Below, in pieces: positions 1-6,834 of a stretch of 16,871 nucleotides of DNA. Position 1 is the stretch's first letter, and every line of letters begins with the position of its first letter. The notes beneath the pieces were generated by a model. It saw only the letters and a list, made by a program, of their open reading frames with translations. It made no database searches and had not been told where the DNA came from. Both the position numbers and the translations under genes were made by a program. Source of the DNA: Candidatus Sumerlaeota bacterium (GTDB lineage: Bacteria > Sumerlaeota > Sumerlaeia > MWCT01); the NCBI GenBank assembly GCA_026398545.1, contig JAPLSR010000214.1, positions 1 to 16,871 of the forward strand. Direction: 5' to 3'.

Positions 1-1167
1 AGTGATATGCTGATGGATGCCAAGGACCGCCAGACTATTCTGGAGCGTGTGATGACCTTGTTATTTGAGATTTTGCCGGCGGACAGGGGAGTCATTCTGA
101 CAGGCGTCTCAGAGGCGCAGTTTCAACCCGTTATCGTGAAATACAGGGGAGATGCCCCTGACATCTCTCAGGGTATCGCTATCAGTCGCACAATTATTGA
201 ACGAAGCGCACGGGAAAAGATATCCATCCTGAGCCGTGATGCAAAAACGGATGAGCGCTTTGAGGGCTCGGAAAGCGTCTTGATGTATGATATTCGTTCC
301 GCCATGTGCGTTCCGCTAATAGCCAAGAACAAAGTCCTTGGTGTTTTGCATATTGATACAAGGGAGGAAGTCCGGGCATTCACAGAGGCAGACTTGAGTT
401 TTGTCTCCAGCCTTGCCAATGAGCTGGCACTATCCCTTGACAATCTGGAGATGCGGGAGAGTATGGTCCAGCAGGAAAAGATGGCTGCCATTGGCCAGAC
501 CATAACCGGTGTGGCGCATAATATAAAAAATATCCTGCAGCTCACCATGGGCGGGTCTCAGTTGATGGATAAAAGCCTGGATGAGGGTTCCCTTGAAAAT
601 GCACGCTCCAGCTGGGAAATCATCAAGCACGGTGAGGATAAAATCAGCAAGTTTATCAGGGATATGCTTGACTTCTCCCGCGCCGCCTCCGGTCGGAAAA
701 AATTATGCAATATCAACAATGTTATCACCGAGATTCGCGATTCGGTAAAAGACCAACTGACCAAGAAGAATATAAGGCTGGACATCTCTCTCAACCCCGA
801 TATCCCGGACCGTCATTTGAGTGAAGATGGGATGTATAAATGTCTGATGAACCTCATTATCAATGCCAGTGAGGCTATAAAACATTCAAACGGCGTGATA
901 CGGATAACAACCATGCCCGGGGAGAATGAGACCGTTGTAATCAAGATTACGGACAATGGCGAGGGTATTCCTCCAGATGTCATGAGCCGGCTTTTCACCC
1001 CCTTTTTTACAACGAAGGGCTCGAATGGCACCGGTCTCGGTCTCTGCACAACGATGAAGGTTGTTGAGGAAAATAACGGGAAGATTTCCGTGGAATCGAC
1101 ATTAGGTGAGGGCACCACATTCACCATCGTTCTTTTTTCCGAGGAGACCAAGGTTTCTGAAACCTGA
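1..1167 (+). CDS. GAF-domain sensor histidine kinase, 5' end outside the window
   Basis: The two codons before the first visible Met (position 7) stay in frame without a stop, and the text begins inside a GAF fold, so the true start lies upstream. Numbered from that Met, residues 1-150 form a GAF sensor domain (pattern LLFEILPADRGVIL, then VPLIAKNKVLGVLHIDT). The phospho-acceptor H-box is VAHNIKNIL with His171. The ATP-binding domain has the N box (MNLIINASEAI, Asn286), the G1 box DNGEGIP (Asp316), an F-box-like LFTPFFTTK and the G2 box GTGLGL near residue 342. It should autophosphorylate on His171 and pass the phosphate to a response regulator not present here. The H-box type with a GAF domain often follows an FHA domain in known families; an FHA domain upstream is my inference. 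No membrane segment is visible, so the visible part is cytoplasmic. Its signal is unknown. Confidence 0.92.
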   Translation, partial: SDMLMDAKDRQTILERVMTLLFEILPADRGVILTGVSEAQFQPVIVKYRGDAPDISQGIAISRTIIERSAREKISILSRDAKTDERFEGSESVLMYDIRSAMCVPLIAKNKVLGVLHIDTREEVRAFTEADLSFVSSLANELALSLDNLEMRESMVQQEKMAAIGQTITGVAHNIKNILQLTMGGSQLMDKSLDEGSLENARSSWEIIKHGEDKISKFIRDMLDFSRAASGRKKLCNINNVITEIRDSVKDQLTKKNIRLDISLNPDIPDRHLSEDGMYKCLMNLIINASEAIKHSNGVIRITTMPGENETVVIKITDNGEGIPPDVMSRLFTPFFTTKGSNGTGLGLCTTMKVVEENNGKISVESTLGEGTTFTIVLFSEETKVSET

Positions 1168-1229
1168 GCCTGTGTGATATAAAGTAAAGAACATGATTTT
1201 GAACCTGCCCCGCATACGGAGTGCCGCGC

Positions 1230-2768
1230 ATGCGCCGATATATCCTGACCTCCCTTGGTTTATTTTTTCTCATGAATGCGTGGGCAGGTGAGGTCTCATT
1301 TTTCCCCGCCTTTTCCTTCCAGCACGATGCAACCACATCCCTGACGGAAGTCAATCTTGCCTTTCCATTTTTTCATTTTTCCTCAAGGGATGGGGGGGCT
1401 GAGGCGCGGGTGCCAATTCTCTTCTCTTATAAAAAGGATGTCAGTACGGGGAAGATTTTCTGGGACCTGGTGTGGCCTCTATTCACCTATCGTTGTAAGC
1501 CGTCTATGGAGGGAGGCGGAACACGCTCCCAGTACATATTTGCGTTTTTATTTTCACAGTCTTCGAGAGATGTTCAGGATGATTCATATCGGAAATGGAC
1601 ATTTTTCCCATTTTTTTACACCGGTTCTGATAAAAACAATCACCGCCACATGATTCTTTTTCCCTTCTTCTGGTATGCGCAGGATGCCTATGTCTATCTC
1701 CCATTTCCATCAACAAAGCCGCAGAGCTATTTTGCATTCTTGCCATTTTTTGGAGATTTTAGAAATCTGGGTGGAAATGACCGCATCCTGACCCTCCTTT
1801 GGCCCCTCTTTATCCGGGTGAGTAATCCATCGAACCAGAAATATCATTTCCTCTGGCCCTTTTTCGCTTATGGGAAAGGTGATGGATACAACGCCCTGAA
1901 GATGTGGCCGCTTTTCAGTTATGCCCGTAAGGAGGGGGAATACACCCGTTTGAATTACATATGGCCCCTTGGATATCACAGGCGAACCATCTTGAAAGAT
2001 GGAGGCGTCAGGGCATTTGACATGCTGTTTCCCCTTTTTCTGCGACAGCGCACCCCCACGGAAAAATGGGATTATTATTTACTTTATGGCAGGCGAGAGA
2101 CGCCCAAACGCTCCCAGTGGGGCATCCTTGGGCCTTTTTTCAGCACTGTTCGTTACAAACCCGCAGGCGGGCGGGGCTATAGTCTTTTACTTTCCATTTT
2201 GAAATATGAAAACGGCGATGATGAGAAGGTCAGGCAGTTTTTTCCCCTTTTCGGTTACCGCACACGACCCAAACAGGTCTTTTATTACTTTCTCTGGCCG
2301 GTCTTCAGGCATAAGACAGATGACTTCGGCGCCTATACTTACAGCAGGAGTTACCTCTTCCCATTTTACATTGCAAGGGATATGGAGTGGCAGGACGGGA
2401 GATGGGAGAAGAGGAGGGTGGTGTTCCCATTCTTTGGCAGTGTGAGGAAATCTGACGGCTCCTGGAAAACCTCATCCATGCGCCTTTTTTATTACGACAC
2501 AGCCGATGCAATAGACAGGAACTGGAGTTCCCTCCTGCCCGTTTATCGTTCAGATGGCGATGGACGGGGGAATTTTTCCACACGTGTTTTTGAAAAACTC
2601 TATCATCGGGAAGTCAGGAATGGGTATGACCTGATGGAGGTAAATACCCTTATCTTTCAGTGGAAGAGGACGGGTGAGGTTCGGGAATATAATCTCCTTG
2701 GTGGAGTCTTTGGGCTGAAGAAAAGTCCGGAAGGGACATCGCTGAAGATATTCTTTCTCCCTCTTTAA
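1230..2768 (+). CDS. Signal-peptide protein with ~16 aromatic-Pro motifs; possible outer-membrane barrel
   Basis: I do not recognise the family. The ATG at 1230 is preferred over the in-frame GTG at 1221 because GGAG (1218-1221) lies 8 nt before the ATG and would overlap the GTG. The 512-residue product begins with a signal peptide (MRRYILTSLGLFFLMNAWA, AxA cleavage after residue 19). Residues 44-439 carry about 16 copies of a motif hydrophobic-[WFL]-P-[FLV]-[FY], for example VWPLF, FFPFF, LWPLF, LWPFF, MWPLF, LFPLF and LWPVF, spaced on average about 25 residues apart and separated by polar, Gly/Asp/Lys/Arg-rich turns. The alternation of aromatic strands and charged loops suggests an outer-membrane beta-barrel or an exported beta-repeat protein; that is inference. 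It follows the histidine kinase by 62 nt and ends 4 nt before the next frame, so co-transcription is likely. No enzyme motif is seen. Confidence 0.8.
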   Translation: MRRYILTSLGLFFLMNAWAGEVSFFPAFSFQHDATTSLTEVNLAFPFFHFSSRDGGAEARVPILFSYKKDVSTGKIFWDLVWPLFTYRCKPSMEGGGTRSQYIFAFLFSQSSRDVQDDSYRKWTFFPFFYTGSDKNNHRHMILFPFFWYAQDAYVYLPFPSTKPQSYFAFLPFFGDFRNLGGNDRILTLLWPLFIRVSNPSNQKYHFLWPFFAYGKGDGYNALKMWPLFSYARKEGEYTRLNYIWPLGYHRRTILKDGGVRAFDMLFPLFLRQRTPTEKWDYYLLYGRRETPKRSQWGILGPFFSTVRYKPAGGRGYSLLLSILKYENGDDEKVRQFFPLFGYRTRPKQVFYYFLWPVFRHKTDDFGAYTYSRSYLFPFYIARDMEWQDGRWEKRRVVFPFFGSVRKSDGSWKTSSMRLFYYDTADAIDRNWSSLLPVYRSDGDGRGNFSTRVFEKLYHREVRNGYDLMEVNTLIFQWKRTGEVREYNLLGGVFGLKKSPEGTSLKIFFLPL

Positions 2769-2772
2769 AAAC

Positions 2773-3231
2773 GTGGAAAGTGACCTTATCATAATTGACT
2801 GCATTGAAAAGTTACGGGGATACCTTTTTTCCCTCGCCCCATCTCTTGAGAAAAAAAGGGAGAGCCTTCTTTCATGCCACCTGGTTATTGAGCCGCCGGA
2901 ACGTATCTGGGAGGCTTATGTGGCGGTATTTCTGCAGATTGATATGGATACCGCGGCAGGACGGCGCAAGGTTCATCGGATAATCAGGCAGATTAAAAGC
3001 GAAATGGAGAACCCGAAATCCACGGGGGAAATTCGTGAATTGCCGGAAAAGGAGTATAATCAGCTTTTGTCTGAACGGAAGGCGAGAATTCATAACGGTA
3101 TCAAAAAGCTCGGGACGTTTATGAAGAGGGTGATTTCGGGAGGGATGTTGAAGGCGGTGGTTGGGCTTGTGCGGCGCGGCTGGATAAGACTATTCCCGGT
3201 CTGGGAGGAATCAAGGCGTATCGCTTTCTGA
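2773..3231 (+). pseudogene. N-terminal half of an endonuclease III-like HhH-GPD module, split from radC by a frameshift
   Basis: This GTG-started frame begins 4 nt after the preceding stop and has no clear Shine-Dalgarno. Read as a free 152-residue protein it has no recognisable family. Its last 40 residues or so (after about position 3100) turn into an Arg/Gly-rich, implausible tail. In the next frame the same DNA from 3096 onward reads into a good helix-hairpin-helix (IPGLGGIKAYRFLRLLG, 3192-3242) that continues without a stop into the RadC protein. The part before 3100 contains AYVAVFLQIDMDTA and RKARIHNGIKK, which fit the first helices of an HhH-GPD glycosylase. I therefore read this as the 5' part of one gene spanning 2773-4226, interrupted by a -1-type frame change. 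It could instead be a sequencing indel, a real lesion or recoding. The free 152-residue version is the less likely product. Confidence 0.6.
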
Positions 3232-3248
3232 GACTTCTTGGGGCGCCG
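3096..3248 (+). other. Frame-change zone joining the HhH-GPD half to RadC
   Basis: The RadC frame is open back to a TAA at 3093-3095, well upstream of its first usable start (GTG 3249). Between 3096 and 3248 it encodes a sensible sequence (KARDVYEEGDFGRDV, then IPGLGGIKAYRFLRLLG, then GAPVAV), while the competing frame encodes a basic, low-quality tail ending at 3231. An A5 run followed by G (3103-3108, codons ATC AAA AAG in the upstream frame) is a natural place for a one-base slip or indel. Reading back one base there gives a continuous protein of about 484 residues. What is seen is the frame change; its cause is inference. Confidence 0.65.
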
Positions 3249-4226
3249 GTGGCGGTGCCGGAATCTCCAAAGCGGACATTACTCTTTCGCCTCGGGTGGA
3301 TAAAGGAGCACAAGTCAGACTCCGAGTCTCTCAAAACTTACCAGGATATATGTTTCAGGGCGGCAAGATTATGCGGGGAAACTGTTCACAGCCTTGATTA
3401 TCTTCTGGGTCTTTTTTCCGGTAGTGAGAGGGCAAATCTTTCCGCCCTCCCTGTCTGTGGAAAAAACCCATATTGTGAAAAGTGCGACCTGACAAATTAT
3501 TGTGAGTATTATCGCTTTTTAAAAGAGGAGAGGCAGGATCTTGTCAAACATGTGCCGATTGTATCCTGGCTGCCGGGAGACCAGCCGCGGGAATGTCTTG
3601 AACGGCTTGGGGCAGCCTCGCTCTCGGATGCGCAGCTCCTCGCCATCATTCTCCGAACTGGCAGCACCTCCCTTTCCGCCCTTGACCTCGCAAACACCCT
3701 CCTTCACGAATTCAGTTCCCTCCGCGCCATTGAGGAGGCATCAGTCAATGAACTCTGCCGCATCAGGGGGATTGGACGAGTCAAGGCAATTGAAATAAAG
3801 GCAGCCGTGGAACTGGGGAAGCGGTTTATCCGTGAAAAGAAAGGGCAGCGGAAAGGGATTGAGGAGAGCCAGGATGTATTTCATACATATCGCCTGAGGT
3901 TCACCGGATTGAATCAGGAGACATTCGTCATGCTGATACTCAACAGCCGAAACCAGGTCATGAAAGAGGTGGAGGTGTCCAAGGGTTCGCTGAATTCCTG
4001 CACAGTGCATCCGCGGGAGGTCTTCAAGGAGGCAATCCGCGAGTCAGGCTCAGGTGTTATCTTCATTCATAATCACCCAAGCGGAGATTCCTCTCCCAGC
4101 CGTGCGGACATCATGCTGACAGAGAGGCTCAAGAAATCGGGGGAGATTCTTGGCATCCGTGTCCTGGACCACATTATTGTTGGAGAAGATGTCTATTACA
4201 GTTTTGCGGATGAGGAACTTTTATAA
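3249..4226 (+). CDS. radC: RadC/JAMM-domain protein with an endonuclease III-type 4Fe-4S segment at its N terminus
   Basis: The GTG at 3249 is only the first start codon in this frame after the likely frame change; the natural protein probably starts at 2773. The beginning resembles the C-terminal part of an HhH-GPD glycosylase: RTLLFRLGW, then a cysteine cluster with codons at 3456, 3474, 3483 and 3501 (C-x5-C-x2-C-x5-C), close to the endonuclease III/MutY 4Fe-4S loop (C-x6-C-x2-C-x5-C). From about 3555 a full RadC follows: the helical UPF0758 segment (RECLERLGAASLSDAQLL, then RIRGIGRVKAIEIKAAVELG), then the metalloprotease-like JAMM domain with HNHPSGDSSPSRAD, giving His274, His276, Ser284 and Asp287 from the GTG. 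RadC proteins are widespread but their activity is unsettled; the old DNA-repair label rests on a withdrawn assignment. Fusion to a glycosylase-like module would be a real hint to DNA work. Confidence 0.9.
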   Translation: MAVPESPKRTLLFRLGWIKEHKSDSESLKTYQDICFRAARLCGETVHSLDYLLGLFSGSERANLSALPVCGKNPYCEKCDLTNYCEYYRFLKEERQDLVKHVPIVSWLPGDQPRECLERLGAASLSDAQLLAIILRTGSTSLSALDLANTLLHEFSSLRAIEEASVNELCRIRGIGRVKAIEIKAAVELGKRFIREKKGQRKGIEESQDVFHTYRLRFTGLNQETFVMLILNSRNQVMKEVEVSKGSLNSCTVHPREVFKEAIRESGSGVIFIHNHPSGDSSPSRADIMLTERLKKSGEILGIRVLDHIIVGEDVYYSFADEELL

Positions 4227-4320
4227 TGGAAAACCTCAGGGAAAATGATATTTTTACTTGTGCGGATTAAAATTTAGCCGTATGTTTATTGCGAATTTTA
4301 CTAAAGTTGGGGGGATGATT

Positions 4321-5490
4321 ATGAAAAACAACGTCTTTGCAATTGTTTCTATCATGATTTTTCTGTTTGTATCCGGCTCTTTGATTGGCGAGACGGCGCA
4401 GAAAACAATACCGGTTAACACCATCGACCAGAAGATGATTGACCAGATTGTGACCGTGGGTGGTCGCATTGTCTCCGTTCTTGCCCCACGCACGGAGCAG
4501 GCGCCTTATTCCCTCTATCTTACTGACGATACCGAGTCAATCCGGATTGTGGTGTGGAAGAACGTTTATGATGCGCTGACAATCAAGGAGAAGCTCAAGG
4601 CGGATGCCAGGATTTTTGTCACCGGCACGGTGAAGGATTACAGGGGCAACCTGAACATCTATGTTAATGCGTCAACCGATATCCGGATGATGGATGGCGG
4701 CGCCGGTTCCGGGAAGGATGAGGCAACAAAGACATCCGCCGTCACACCTGCGCCTGTGGCGCCCGCGCCCGCCGGAATTCTTTCTCCCGGTCAGGTCAAT
4801 GCCTCCATGCTTGAAAAGACCGTGACTGTTCAGGGTGTGGTCAAGGCTTATACGCCGGCGAGGTCTGAGCGTGCGCCCTATTCGGTGGATTTGAAGGATG
4901 ATGCGGGTGTCCTCCGTGTTGTCTACTGGAGCGATGTTTCAAAAGTCCTGAGTTTTACGCCTGCCCCTGGACAGACCCTTCGCATTACAGGTCAGGTAAG
5001 TGAATACAGGGACAACCTTCAGCTGAGGGTCAGGGGTGCGGCTGACATCAAACAGGTGGAGATGGGTGCTGTTGTTCCAGCCGGCACTGCTCCTGCGGTA
5101 TCCCCCGCAGCAGCCGGGACAACCACCAAACCCCTGGCAGCCAATGTGCCCCCCGCTCCTGCTGTCGCCACGCCCGCCTCACAGGTCATTGCCCCTGCGC
5201 AGATATTGTCGCCCGGCAGTGTTACAAAGGAGAGTGTCGGTAAGACTGTGAAGGTGAAAGGAAAAGTTGTGAACATCAGATCTTCATGGATGGAAACCGC
5301 TCCCAATACGGTTTCCATCTCGGATGGTGCGGGAACCATTGATTATGTTTACTGGCCTGATGTTGATGCGAAGCTTACTGCAGAACAGAAGCCTGTGGTG
5401 GGGAAGACTATTATTGTGGAAGGGGAGTTGTCGGAATTCAGAGGGAAGCTTCAGGTCAGGGTGAAATCTCCGGGGAAAATCACTTTTTAA
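4321..5490 (+). CDS. Secreted protein with three OB folds and Ala/Pro linkers
   Basis: The frame is open from 4258, but a G6 run (4309-4314) sits 6 nt before ATG 4321, and the protein from there begins with a clean signal peptide (MKNNVFAIVSIMIFLFVSG, cleavage near residue 23). ATG 4315 lies directly against the G run and is unlikely. The 389-residue product holds three homologous OB folds at about residues 34-123, 152-246 and 294-389. Each has the order VTVxGxV, APYSLYLTDD or APYSVDLKDD, a strand ending in VVW/VYW, and a late strand GxVxxYRxNLxIxV. This resembles the tRNA-anticodon/helicase type of OB fold, which usually binds nucleic acid, but here it is exported. The linkers (124-151 and 247-293) are rich in Ala, Pro, Thr and Val, and OB2 and OB3 both open with ILSPG. 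It lies 94 nt after radC. The ligand is unknown. Confidence 0.85.
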   Translation: MKNNVFAIVSIMIFLFVSGSLIGETAQKTIPVNTIDQKMIDQIVTVGGRIVSVLAPRTEQAPYSLYLTDDTESIRIVVWKNVYDALTIKEKLKADARIFVTGTVKDYRGNLNIYVNASTDIRMMDGGAGSGKDEATKTSAVTPAPVAPAPAGILSPGQVNASMLEKTVTVQGVVKAYTPARSERAPYSVDLKDDAGVLRVVYWSDVSKVLSFTPAPGQTLRITGQVSEYRDNLQLRVRGAADIKQVEMGAVVPAGTAPAVSPAAAGTTTKPLAANVPPAPAVATPASQVIAPAQILSPGSVTKESVGKTVKVKGKVVNIRSSWMETAPNTVSISDGAGTIDYVYWPDVDAKLTAEQKPVVGKTIIVEGELSEFRGKLQVRVKSPGKITF

Positions 5491-5491
5491 T

Positions 5492-5608
5492 GCTGCGCTC
5501 AAGGAGGGGGCAAATCTCGCTCTCACCGGCGCTGTCAGTTTGTATGAGCGGCGAAACGAATTAGAAATAAATCTCAACAGGGTCGTGGATATTCTCTCAG
5601 TGGAATAA
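5492..5608 (+). pseudogene. Out-of-frame remnant: C-terminal half of a fourth OB fold
   Basis: Directly after the stop of the three-OB gene, another frame (open from 5465, after a TGA at 5462-5464) reads AALKEGANLALTGAVSLYE, then RRNELEINLNRVVDI, and stops with TAA at 5606-5608. This aligns well with the last third of OB1 in the preceding gene (LKADARIFVTGTVKDYRGN, then LNIYVNASTDI). It has no start codon or ribosome-binding site of its own, and the first half of the fold is missing. The simplest reading is that the gene once had a fourth OB repeat, and that a deletion plus frame change joined the end of OB3 to the middle of OB4. The T5 run at 5484-5488 is a possible junction. Confidence 0.65.
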
Positions 5609-5623
5609 GAGGTTTGCAACGCA

Positions 5624-5644
5624 CAGGGGAGAGGGTACCCCCTG
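5624..5644 (+). terminator. GC-rich hairpin, possible weak terminator after the OB-fold gene
   Basis: CAGGGG (5624-5629) can pair with CCCCTG (5639-5644) across a 9-nt loop, 15 nt after the stop of the OB remnant. There is no run of T after it, so it is not a classical intrinsic terminator. It could end transcription weakly or protect the 3' end of the message. Confidence 0.3.
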
Positions 5645-5700
5645 CATCCGGGTGAAGATATGTCCCTGCATTTCCCGCTCTAAGCAATGTATTTTTCCCT

Positions 5701-5730
5701 TGCCTGAGGCTAATTCTTTTTTGTCAGGCA
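5701..5730 (+). promoter_or_regulatory. Perfect 7-bp inverted repeat upstream of galT
   Basis: TGCCTGA (5701-5707) and TCAGGCA (5724-5730) form a perfect inverted repeat with a 16-nt spacer, 37 nt before the galT start. The stretch after it is AT-rich (5731-5754) and has TATAAA at 5746-5751, but no convincingly spaced -35 box. It may be an operator or part of the promoter for galTK; no regulator gene is nearby. The rest of the gap between the OB remnant and galT shows nothing else I can support. Confidence 0.3.
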
Positions 5731-5766
5731 TTCTAATATGATGCATATAAAAAAGTGAGGATGGAG

Positions 5767-6834
5767 ATGTTTGACTTTCAGAAATTTCCCCACAGGCGTT
5801 ATAATCCACTGATTGGGGAGTGGGTTCTTGTGAGTCCTCACAGGTTGGAGAGACCCTGGCAGGGAAAGGTTGAGGAAACGCCACCGGATAGTCAAAGTGA
5901 ATATGAACCGGCATGTTATCTGTGCCCCGGGACTGAGAGAGCGGGGGGCATGCGGAATCCCCCCTACGCGGACTGCTTTGTTTTTGATAATGATTACTCA
6001 GCCCTCATTTCTGAATTGCCAAATGGACAATTGGATATTGATAACCTGATTATTGCCAGGAGCGAAAGAGGCATCTGTCGTGTCGTTTGTTATTCCCCCC
6101 GCCACAATCTTACCATGGCGGAGTTGGATGTTCTTGATATTGAACGTGTTGTGGAGGTGTGGACGGAGGAATTTATACGCCTTGGCTCGCTCGATTTTAT
6201 AAATTATGTTCAGATATTTGAAAACAAGGGAGCAATCATGGGGTGCAGCAATCCGCACCCGCATTGCCAGATATGGGCAAACCAGGCAATTCCCACCGAA
6301 CCTTCACGTGAGCACGAATCACAATCGACCTATTACAAAGCCAATGCGGGGAGATGCCTGCTTTGTGATTATCTGAGGATTGAGTCTGAGAATCGTGAGC
6401 GGTTTGTTTTTGAGAATGAGCACTGGATAGCCCTTGTCCCTTTCTGGGCAAAATGGCCCTTTGAAACAATGCTTCTGCCACGACGTCATGCTGAAAACCT
6501 CTCAATTCTAAATAAAAGCGAAAAAAAATCCCTCGCTGATGCACTGAAACGCCTGACAACCAGATACGACAATCTTTTCTGTGCGCCATTTCCTTATACA
6601 ATGGGATTTCACCAATCACCCACGGATGGTGAGGAGCATATTTTCTGGCACATGCATATCCACTTTTACCCCCCTCTTTTGCGCTCGGCAAACGTCCAGA
6701 AATTCATGGTAGGTTATGAGATGCTGGCGAACACACAGCGCGATTTCACACCTGAAAATGCCGCGATGAGGCTCCGGGAAATTTCAGAGAATCATTATCG
6801 GAGCACAGGGAAGACAGAGAAAGGCTCCAGATGA
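5767..6834 (+). CDS. galT: Galactose-1-phosphate uridylyltransferase
   Basis: It exchanges UMP between UDP-glucose and galactose 1-phosphate in the cytoplasmic Leloir pathway. GTG 5755, ATG 5761 and ATG 5767 are all in frame; GAGG (5757-5760) is well spaced only for 5767, which gives 355 residues, close to the E. coli enzyme (348). From that start the zinc-site pair CYLC is Cys50/Cys53, a zinc-site His candidate lies in PRHNLT (His113), and the active site SNPHPHCQIWANQ has His164 and the nucleophile His166, the same numbers as in E. coli. The second half keeps the CLLC pair, the FVPFWAKWPFE-like segment (here LVPFWAKWPFETMLLPRR) and the final QSPTDGEEHIFWHMHIHFYPP block. Its TGA stop overlaps the galK start as ATGA, so the two are translated together. 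Confidence 0.97.
   Translation: MFDFQKFPHRRYNPLIGEWVLVSPHRLERPWQGKVEETPPDSQSEYEPACYLCPGTERAGGMRNPPYADCFVFDNDYSALISELPNGQLDIDNLIIARSERGICRVVCYSPRHNLTMAELDVLDIERVVEVWTEEFIRLGSLDFINYVQIFENKGAIMGCSNPHPHCQIWANQAIPTEPSREHESQSTYYKANAGRCLLCDYLRIESENRERFVFENEHWIALVPFWAKWPFETMLLPRRHAENLSILNKSEKKSLADALKRLTTRYDNLFCAPFPYTMGFHQSPTDGEEHIFWHMHIHFYPPLLRSANVQKFMVGYEMLANTQRDFTPENAAMRLREISENHYRSTGKTEKGSR

Noticed and set aside
3103..3108. Programmed -1 frameshift as a firm call at AAAAAG
   Set aside because: The site has five rather than six A, and no clear stem-loop or upstream Shine-Dalgarno stimulator was found. A one-base indel explains the data as well, so it is kept only as an option.
5721..5751. sigma70-like promoter TTGTCA with TATAAA before galT
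   Set aside because: The spacing is 19 nt, and the transcript start would fall inside the ribosome-binding region of galT.
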